Assembly (NCBI GenBank): GCA_022539475.1 | Contig: VCMS01000016.1 | Span: 412,291 to 476,290 of the forward strand | DNA length: 64,000 nucleotides | From: Gracilaria domingensis | Taxonomy: Eukaryota > Rhodophyta > Florideophyceae > Gracilariales > Gracilariaceae | Reading direction: 5' to 3' | Shown: piece after piece, positions 56,140 through 64,000 of the stretch | Layout: each line of letters begins with the position of its first letter | Position numbering within the stretch: the first letter of the stretch is position 1 | Notes under the pieces: model-generated | The model's database searches: none | What the model was told of the DNA's origin: nothing | Seen by the model: only the letters and a program-made list of their open reading frames with translations | Translations under genes and position numbers: made by a program

Positions 56140-57134
56140 TGTTGGAAGTCATGCTGTCACTGACATCAAGCAGTTGAGATGTGTGGAGTCTAGAATGGTA
56201 CCTTGATACGTGAAACCGAGATTGATGTTGTTCTGTTTGGTATACTACGTTGCTGTGTGGTATACTCAGTATGGGTAGAACGTTTATGGCTACACTGGAA
56301 CGCTATCGTTCAGCTGGGATGACCACAAGGTACAACGATGACAGGTTGTACAGTGGACATGAAGTACAGGGTTGAAGGCTATGTATGTGCACACAAGGTA
56401 CAGGTGGCAGCACTGTCAGTGTTGTGAAGTTTACACCATGTTTGAGTTGTGCTACATGCAAATGTGTGTGTATGGATGAATGGAACATGTTGCAGCTAAG
56501 TGACTGACGTCATGTGGTTTACAGGTACTTGTTGATGATGTGGGACTTGGGTATCTGGCACGTACACATTACGGTGTGGTGTACAGATTACAGCGTGCCA
56601 GCAACACACGTGAAGTGTGATGTGATGTTCCGTAAGCATGGCTGGTCATGATGGTGAGGTCTTGCATTGTGTGTATGCATGGTCGTGTTACTATGGTGGG
56701 CTGTCATATTGTTGACTGCGTTGATGTGTGGTGCTCGTGGTGTGCTGTAGAAATGTGTCGGTACACTGTCAGGGACGTGCATGGCTACTACATTGGTGTG
56801 CATTGTTGTGCATTGTTGTGCAATGCTGTGCAGTAGTGTACGGAATTGTTGTGCACTGTTGTACACTGTTGTGCGTTGTTGTGCACTGCTGTTGTAAGCA
56901 GTTTGGCACTGTTACCATGTTATGTCTGTAGATGATTGGTAGTATTGAGTGTCTCTGGTTAGTGAGTTGCATGTTGGTCAGAGTTGGAGTCCCATGATGG
57001 AGTAGCGAAGAAGTGCTATATAGGTTGTGACTCAAGCACCTCCAAGTAAATCTGAGCCAGAGCTGGCGAACTTCCCTTGCATCCCCCCATCCTTCCTCAT
57101 GTCAACTTTCCGATCCCAGCTATAACCTCTAACA
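56140..57134 (+). repeat. LTR C, 5' LTR
   Basis: 995 bp, TGTTGGAAG...CTCTAACA, followed by the primer site. The last ~330 bp resemble LTR A (GTGTCTCT, TATATA, CTCCAAGTAAAT, CCAGAGCTGGCGAACTTCCC). U3 is different, rich in GTTGTGCA repeats, and lacks GCGCATATGCGC. Confidence 0.9.
57017..57022 (+). promoter_or_regulatory. TATA box of LTR C
   Basis: TATATA at the place corresponding to the A TATA box. Confidence 0.65.
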
Positions 57135-57148
57135 GGTTATGGGCCCAG
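57135..57148 (+). promoter_or_regulatory. Primer binding site
   Basis: GGTTATGGGCCCAG after LTR C. Confidence 0.9.
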
Positions 57149-58257
57149 CCCCGCAGACCTCTGCCGTTTGTCGTTCGTCATGAGGTTTCCCTTTCCGCCG
57201 CTCTCCCTCACCGCCGTCCGTGTTGTTGAACGCCGTTGTTGATGTTTTCGATGTTTTTTCTCCGTCGTGTTTCTTGTCATTGACCGGTTTGGTGGTGTTG
57301 TATTTCCCTTTTGGTTTGCGTTCCTCCCTGAGGGCGTTGTGGTGGTAGTGGCTCGACGCTGTTCTACTTTCGTGATTCTGTTTAGTTTCTAGTTCATTTT
57401 CGTTTTCGTCGATCGCTATCCGCTTTGTTGGTTTCTCGCCTCTGTTTTCGTTGTTGTGATCCCCGTGTCGTGTTTGCGGGTTCTGATCCGAGGGGTTGAG
57501 TACCGTTGTCGTTGAAGTCTGTGCACTTGTGTGTTGTGCTCAGCATTCGTTTTTTCGTTGAATTCCGGGCACTGCCTGTGTGCTCGGCATTTGTGGTGAT
57601 CACTTGGGTTTCGGTGCGACGAGCGGTTGATCCGAGCAATCGGAGACGTTAGTCTGGCGGCTTGAACCAATTCGGACGCGCTGTCGAGCGGGCTCCCACC
57701 GGTCCTTCGGGGCAGATAACGGTGTCGGTCGGAAGACCTGGTAGTACCGCGAGTGCTGAAGTTGACGGGGTGCCGTGACGTACTGCATCGAACAGGGGTG
57801 GTTCACCTTTGTTGTGTGTGACCTGACTGTGTGTTGGGTTCTTGATCTGTTGGGAAGACAAACTGAAACGAGCTTTTGATCCGTACTGCTGCGGTGGTGC
57901 GGGGAGGCGACGTGTCGTAGGCTGACCTCCTTTTCAGGATCAGGTCGCTTGTGAACTTGATTGTTTGCTTGCTGGAAGCGTACCTCGGTTTGTCATAGTA
58001 CCTGCAGTATCAGGGTCGCGCAAGTCCTTGCAAGAGACCAGAGAGGGTTTAACTTGGTGAAGGCATATCTTTGGTCACTAACCATCCTCTGGACGTCTCG
58101 TAGAGAGCGACGCGCTTTCTCCTGGAACGCAGGAGGAGGTAGATAGAAGAAAGTCGTTTCCTACCCGGAGGGTCTCCGGGGGTCAGGGGTCCGACTCCCT
58201 AGGGTGCCAGGAATCTTAGTTCCTTATGCATCCGATCGCTTGCAGTTTGTTGTTGTT
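57149..58257 (+). other. Family C 5' leader
   Basis: Collinear with the A leader throughout: GC-rich start, two diverged ~34-bp units (~57505-57590), conserved middle, structured module (58014-58238). No gag start follows; the leader runs into repeat-rich sequence. Confidence 0.82.
58014..58238 (+). other. Candidate structured leader RNA, C form
   Basis: Closest to the A2 form. CTCCTG/CAGGAG and CCCGGAG/CTCCGGG are kept, GGGGT/ACTCC is kept by a G-U pair, and AGGAA/TTCCT replaces GGAA/TTCC. The loop ATATCTTTG is closed by GGC/GTC. The partial antisense copy at 63838-64000 agrees. Confidence 0.65.
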
Positions 58258-58867
58258 ATTCTCGCTACAGTTCAGGAGGTGGAGTGTTTCCTACCTGAGA
58301 CTGTGTGTGTGAGATTCGTTTATGACACTTCCTGGGTGTTTGTTGTTGAACATGTCTGAGCTCTTCTTTGTATCAACTTTGGAAAGTTGCGATGTTACTT
58401 GTCCGTTGTTATCGTGACTTCCTTACGCAGGCTCAGAAGGTTGTCGTTATGTATGCCCGGGATTTGTGCTGTGCTCTTCGTTTTACTTCTGTTGTACCGG
58501 AAGGTTGCTATTTGGTTGCATGTCCGCTGTGTATGGAAGAGCTGTTTGACTCAGGAGGTTGAGTGTTTCATGCCTGAGTGTATTATTGATCACTTGTGAT
58601 GTGTGTTTTGCTCTCCATGTTGTTCTCATGTTACCAGAAGGTTGTTACATGTATGCATGTCCTGGGTATGGAAGAGCTGTTTGACTCAGGAGGTTGGGTG
58701 TTTCATGCCTGAGTGTATTATTGATCACTTGTGATGTGTGTTTTGCTCTCCATGTTGTTCTCATGTTACCAGAAGGTTGTTACATGTATGCATGTCCTGG
58801 TTATGGAAGAGCTGTTCGATTTAGGAGGTTGATTGTTTCATGCCTGAGTGTTTGTTTCATTGCTTGT
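58258..58867 (+). repeat. Family C interior with 135-bp tandem repeat
   Basis: Non-coding in all frames beyond ~70 codons. Units at 58531-58665 and 58666-58800 are nearly identical; a partial diverged unit is at 58801-58867. Each has AGAAGGTTG, CATGTCC, GGAAGAGCTGTTTGACTC, CAGGAGGTTG and TTTCATGCCTGAGTGT. Older copies of the same motifs lie at 58378-58530 and antisense at 63050-63720. Confidence 0.82.
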
Positions 58868-59366
58868 TGTTGATGTTTGGATGGTGTCGAGTGCCTGGCA
58901 GTCCTTGAATTTGTCTCCAAGTACCTGGAACACAAAGTTGCAGGGGAGCATGGGCACTTTTGGGCACCCTCGCGCGAAAAGCGCATATGCGCCTCTCCGT
59001 AAACCCAACGTGATACTGCAATATGATTGGCTACTGCAAATGCGTATATGCAACGTAGTGTGGACAAGTGGAACTGGCTGTATGGGGCAGGAGTGGCGGA
59101 TGGCACAAGTGGTGCGCTGTGATTGGCTGAAGTGTGCTAGTGCTGGCCAGTTATGCAGTAGCTGAGAATGTGCGAATACAGGCTATACTGGGCGGTTTTT
59201 GCAAGATGTGCGATTCTAGGCTATTGCGAAGGGTTTTGGAGCGAATGTGCGATTCTGAGCTGCGCGGGGGGGTTTGATGCGCCGGATTGAAAATGTTGAT
59301 TTTTTGGGGCTACTAATGGATCATGGAGTTGGCATTGGATTTGGCGCGGTTTGATTTAGTTGTTCT
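58868..59366 (+). repeat. LTR B, 3'-truncated
   Basis: First 499 bp of a B LTR (TGTTGATG...), inserted in C. It stops in GATTTAGTTGTTC, where an inverted B LTR begins. Confidence 0.9.
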
Positions 59367-60095
59367 TAACGCAACGAAGGCAGGTTAGACAAGTAGAAAG
59401 GAAAAAGATGTGAACAAGATAGGTAAGACAAACAAAGGGGGTAGGCCGCCTTCGACCGAGTTTAGTGAACGGGGACGATCGCAACCTACTAGTACTAACC
59501 GCGCACCGCCGCCGTCGCTGCATGAGACATAACAGCACACGCTGTCAAAGTGTACACCTTGACAACGAAAGCGCGCGCAAATCACAATTCGAATTCGAAA
59601 CAACTAAATCAAACCGCGCCAAATCCAATGCCAACTCCATGATCCATTAGTGGCCCCAAAAAATCAATATTTTCAATCCGGCGCATCAAACCCCCTTGCG
59701 CAGCTCAGAATCGCACATTCGCTCAAAAACCCTTCGCAATAGCCTAGAATCGCACATATTGCAAAAACCGCTCTGTATAGCCTGTATTCGCACATTCTCA
59801 GCTACTGCATAACTGGTCAGCACTAGCACACTTCAGCCAATCACAGCGCACCACTTGTGCCATCCGCCACTCCTGTTCCATACAGCCAGGTCCACTTGTC
59901 CACACTACGTTGCATATACGCATTTGCAGTAGCCAATCATATTGCAGTATCACGTTGGGTTTACGGAGAGGCGCATATGCGCTTTTCGCGCGAGGGTGCC
60001 CAAAAGTGCCCATGCTCCCCTGCAACTTTGTGTTCCAGGTACTTGGAGACAAATTCAAGGACTGCCAGGCACTCGACACCATCCAAACATCAACA
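59367..60095 (-). repeat. LTR B, 3' LTR
   Basis: 729 bp, minus strand, next to GAGGAGGAG of B pol. Its 3' end abuts the truncated plus-strand LTR. Confidence 0.9.
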
Positions 60096-61547
60096 CTCCT
60101 CCTCGAGTTCCTGTCCAAGACCAATTCTTTTCATAATGGCCTGGGCGTCCAGGGGTCCTAGAGGCTTTGTGAGTATGTCCGAGTCATTCAACTTACTTGG
60201 GACATACAGCACCACAATGACAGACTCCTTTACCAGTTCCCTAATGAAGTGCAACTTGACATCAATATGCTTCGCACGACCAGATGGGCACCGCTCACCT
60301 GCACTCCAGCCAATGGCAATCTGATTGTCAGAGTGCATAGGAACAGCCCCGGAACTATCCAGACCAATCTCAGAGAGTACACGCCTCATCCACACAACCT
60401 CCTGAGCAGCCATGGTTAACGCGTAGTACTCAGCCTCAGCAGTAGACAAAGCAACAGACGACTGCTTCTTGGCACCGAAGAACACCACCGCAGATCCGAA
60501 CTTGATCATGTAACCAGACATGGACTTGCGATCGCAGGTGTCACCGGCGAAGTCCGAGTCCACATACGCTTGCATGTCCAGGGATCCAGCCTTGTAGTTC
60601 AAGCCATGTCTGCGAGTTCCTTGCAGGTAACGCAACACTCGTTTTGCGGCCCTGTGACAGTATGCCGTGGGGTTGCTCTGGAAACGAGCGAGGATGAGCA
60701 CCGGAGCCAGAATGTCCACGCGCGTGCGCAGTGCCAAGTACAGCAGAGACCCGATCATCTGCTGGTACAGCTGCACATCCTGGGGTGACTTGTCTTCCTC
60801 GGCCGCGAGACCCGAGAAGAATGACTCCACCATTGGACTACGAGCCGGCTTAGAGTTGTCCAGACCGAAACGTCGCAGAATTCCTTCGATGTAGAGTGTC
60901 TGACCAAGGTGCACTCCAGTGACACGACCATCGTCATTAATGCTCCATGTCAACTCTACACCGAGGTAGAGGGTCACTTTGTTCTCAACGCGAATCTCAT
61001 ACAATCGCTTGAGCTCCTCCAAGATCCCAGATCGTTCCTTGGCAGAGGGCGTGAAGATGAGCAAGTCATCGACGTACACAAGGATATAGCAGTATCCATT
61101 ATGCTCGCTAGCCCTCCGAAACACGCATGGGGCACTCGGTAGTTCTTGGAAACCAATGGAGTGTAGATCACGTGTGAACTTGGTATGCCATGCTAGATGG
61201 GCTTGCTTCAATCCATACATGGCTTTCTGAAGCTTGTAGCACCGTGAACCAAGACCAGGAACACCACGCGGTGACATGACCCACACATCCTCCTCGAGGT
61301 CGCCATTGAGGAAGGCAGTCTTCACATCGACTTGTGCCACAAACATCTGCAAGCACAGCGTCAGGTAGAGGAAAAACCGCACCAAACTAAATGAAACCAC
61401 TGGAGCATATGTGTCCATGTAGTTCTCCCCGAAGGTTTGGTGATTACCACCAGCGACAACTCGAGCCTTGAAGCGATCCACAGACCCATCCGCATTACGT
61501 TTAACTTTGAGAATGATATGTGTGGGAAGTGGTTGCTGAGCTGGGGA
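60090..61547 (-). pseudogene. Family B pol (RT and RNase H), 5'-truncated, frame intact
   Basis: Open on the minus strand from the C LTR (61547) to TGA 60090-60092: LPTHIILKVKRNADGSVDRF, RFKARVVAGGNHQTFGENY, QVDVKTAFLNGDLEEDVW, YILVYVDDLLIF, YLGVELTWS, then RNase H (VDSDFAGDTCDRKS, STAEAEYYALTM, HSDNQIAIGWSAGE), ending GLGQELEEEC. First ATG is at 61479-61481. There is no stop or shift over 485 codons. One RNase H residue differs (GWSAGE against DWSAGE in the other two copies). The stop codon is LTR-encoded. It was cut by insertion of the C element at GGGGA (61543-61547). Confidence 0.92.
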
Positions 61548-62540
61548 TGATAGAGGTTATAGCTGGGATAGGAAAGTTGACATGAGGAAGGATGGGGGGA
61601 TGCAAGGGAAGTTCGCCAGCTCTGGCTCAGATTTACTTGGAGGTGCTTGAGTCACAACCTATATAGCACTTCTTCGCTACTCCATCATGGGACTCCAACT
61701 CTGACCAACATGCAACTCACTAACCAGAGACACTCAATACTACCAATCATCTACAGACATAACATGGTAACAGTGCCAAACTGCTTACAACAGCAGTGCA
61801 CAACAACGCACAACAGTGTACAACAGTGCACAACAATTCAGTACACTACTGCACAGCAGTGCACAACAATGCACAACAATGCACACCAATGTAGTAGCCA
61901 TGCACGTCCCTGACAGTGTACCGACACATTTCTACAGCACACCACGAGCACCACACATCAACGCAGTCAACAATATGACAGCTCACCATAGTAACACGAC
62001 CATGCATACACACAATGCAACACCTCACCATCATGACCAGCCATGCTTACGGAACATCACATCACACTTCACGTGTTGCTGGCACGCTGTAATCTGTACA
62101 CCACACCGTAGAGTGTACGTGCCAGATACCCAAGTCCCACATCATCAACAAGTACCTGTAAACCACATGACGTCAGTCACTTAGCTGCAACATGTTCCAT
62201 TCATCCATACACACACATTTGCATGTAGCACAACTCAAACATGGTGTAAACTTCACAACACTGACAGTGCTGCCACCTGTACCTTGTGTGCACATACATA
62301 GCCTTCAACCCTGTACTTCATGACCACTGTACAACCTGTCATCGTTGTACCTTGTGGTCATCCCAGCTGAACGATAGCGTTCCAGTGTAGCCATAAACGT
62401 TCAACCCATACTGAGTATACCACACAGCAACGTAGTATACCAAACAGAACAACATCAATCTCGGTTTCACGTATCAAGGTACCATTCTAGACTCCACACA
62501 TCTCAACTGCTTGATGTCAGTGACAGCATGACTTCCAACA
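61548..62540 (-). repeat. LTR C, 3' LTR
   Basis: 993 bp, minus strand; TATATA at 61660-61665; 5' end CTTCCAACA at 62540 next to CCCTCCCTCTG (polypurine tract on the minus strand). Confidence 0.9.
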
Positions 62541-63837
62541 CCCTCCCTCTGTTACTGACTTCAAGCAACCAGCGCTCCTGGTCAAGTACATGCTAAGTAA
62601 CAAGTCGGGCAGTCAAGAAACCAATGTTACTGCAAATAAACCTTACGATGGCCAACGGTGACAACCAAACATCAAGTGCAGTTAGTGTGTGTCCAAGCCC
62701 ACGGCTGTACCGTTCTACCGGTATACCAAGATCATAGTTCTGTTCTGTACGATTCGGATGTTCTGGAAACACCCTTCTTTTGTCACACACTCTGAACTTC
62801 TTACTCATCCTTCGTATGGCAACGAAGACAACAGCTTCCGGGGTCAAACAGATATCAACAACAGACAGTGAGAGCCTAAGTCTGAGGATGTTACTCTGAC
62901 ACCCTCCCTCTCTCACTGGCTTTGAACTTCTCTCGGAACCAAAATGCACCTCAGAGTCCTTCACAAAAGGGATCTAGACGTCCACAAGTGACCACATTCT
63001 AGACACCGAAAAACGAATGTTGCTCCGAGCATGTAACACATAACAACCTCTCGGAGCACCATTAATCACAGTACTTCAACCAGACATGCAAACACACGCA
63101 ACCTTCTGATTCAAGACCGATTTTCTGAACACCGGACATGCAACAAGTAGCAACCTTCCAGTTCAACATCACCTTCGTAACAGCTGGACATGCAAAAGAG
63201 AGCAACCTTCCAGCTCAACAAATCTCTTCAAACAGCGGACATGCAAAATCACGGCAACCTTCCGCGAATAACACACAAAGAGAATTGCAACACAGGCATC
63301 CTGGACTTGCAAAATGACAACCTTCCAGGCCCCGTCCATACAAAGTGATGTCCTACACACTCAGGCATGAAACACTTAAACTGCTGAGTCAATTAGCTCT
63401 TTCATTTACACCGGACATGCAAACACATAGCAAACTTCCAGTGACAACAAACTGAAACAAAGAGCAAAACAAACATCACAAGCAATGAAACAAACACTCA
63501 GGCATGAAACACTCAACCTCCTGAGGCAAACAGCTCTTCAATACACACCGGACATGCAAACAAATAGCAACCTTCCGGTACAACATAAGTAAAGCGAAGA
63601 GCACAGCACACATCCCGGGCATACATAACGACAACCTTCTGAGCCTGCGTAAGGAAGTCACGATAACAACGGACAAGTAACATCGCAACTTTCCAAAGTT
63701 GATACAAAGAAGAGCTCAGACATGTTCAACAACAAACACCCAGGAAGTGTCATAAACGAATCTCACACACACAGTCTCAGGCAGGAAACACTCCACCTCC
63801 TGAACTGTAGCGAGAATAACAACAACGAACTGCAAGC
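62541..63837 (-). other. Family C interior, 3' part, non-coding
   Basis: Starts with the polypurine tract (62541-62550). A second tract-like CCCTCCCTCTCTCACTGG lies at 62911-62928. From ~63050 to 63720, degenerate repeats with GACATGCAAA and GCAACCTTCC occur every ~60 bp, the antisense of the C(+) repeats. The longest frame (62593-62964 minus) matches nothing I know. No gag, protease, RT or RNase H motif occurs between leader and LTR. Confidence 0.75.
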
Positions 63838-64000
63838 GATCGGGTGCATAAGGAACTAAGATTCCTGGTACCCTAGGGAGTCGGACCCCTGACCCCCGGA
63901 GACCCTCCGGGTAGGAAACGACTTTCTTCTGTCTACCTCCTCCTGCGTTCCAGGAGAAGGCGCGTCGCTCTCTACGAGACATCCAGAGATGGTTAGTGAC
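63838..64000 (-). other. Family C 5' leader, 3' end with structured module
   Basis: Antisense match to 58080-58240, running off the window. Its order relative to the interior and LTR shows that C keeps leader, repeats, polypurine tract and LTR with no coding region between. Confidence 0.8.

Noticed and set aside
58531-58867. CRISPR-like or satellite array
   Set aside because: Only two full 135-bp units without spacer structure, inside a retrotransposon of a eukaryote. It is an internal tandem repeat of family C.
62593-62964. 123-codon minus-strand frame in family C as a captured gene
   Set aside because: No recognisable motif, not present in the other C copy because that one is truncated, and within the length expected by chance. 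Undecided rather than supported.

Overview
The window is 64 kb of eukaryotic repeat DNA made almost entirely of nested, truncated and inverted LTR retrotransposons. I see no host gene, no structural RNA gene and no prokaryotic feature. The organism cannot be named from the sequence. The element types, the uninterrupted pol frames and the repeat density suggest a repeat-rich protist-type or algal genome, but this is only an inference. Much of the window is Ty1/Copia. A Ty3/Gypsy integrase remnant sits at the left edge (1-669), and a decayed LINE reverse transcriptase lies at 3963-5734.

Three LTR families explain nearly everything else. Family A has LTRs of 777-786 bp (TGTTGGATG...ATCA) in two subtypes: A1 ends in CTATAACCTCCATCA and A2 in CTTCAACCTCTATCA. 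It has a leader of about 1.2 kb and one gag-PR-IN-RT-RNaseH frame. Family B, with variant B', has LTRs of about 730 bp (TGTTGATG...GTTA), a leader of about 0.6 kb and a different pol whose stop codon lies inside the 3' LTR. Family C has LTRs of about 993 bp, an A-like R-U5 and leader, and no gag or pol; it looks non-autonomous. All three carry the primer site GGTTATGGGCCCAG right after the 5' LTR. It is complementary to the anticodon arm of initiator tRNA-Met, which is the half-tRNA priming known from Drosophila copia.

Layout: 1-1147 Gypsy remnant; 1148-3962 A1(-) 5' half; 3963-5734 LINE(-); 5735-7993 A(-) pol joined head-to-head to A(+) pol and 3' LTR (7994-11026); 11027-12331 B'(-) 5' end; 12332-15305 B'(+) pol; 15306-17578 inverted B LTR pair and B(-) pol tail; 17579-21477 A(-) 3' LTR with the longest intact pol; 21478-24696 an A2(+) element whose centre is replaced by a B LTR; 24697-27051 A2(+) leader and gag-pol; 27052-31739 B(-); 31740-35371 A1(+) 5' half; 35372-42244 A2(-) with both LTRs; 42260-43550 B(+) 5' end; 43560-48954 A1(-); 48955-49725 B(-) 5' end; 49726-55367 A1(+) interrupted by a solo A2 LTR with a TTGGT target duplication; 55368-58867 inverted C LTR pair and C(+) interior; 58868-61547 inverted B LTR pair and B(-) pol; 61548-64000 C(-).

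The most interesting signals are these. (1) A leader segment of about 220 nt is shared by A, B and C. Its predicted helices carry paired base changes between families, so it looks like a conserved structured RNA of unknown function. (2) A U3 block around the palindrome GCGCATATGCGC is shared by the otherwise different A and B LTRs. (3) At least seven junctions join an exact LTR end to inverted sequence of the same family, as autointegration would. (4) Independent stop mutations fall on one Trp codon between integrase and RT in several A copies. Assembly error is a real alternative for some junctions.
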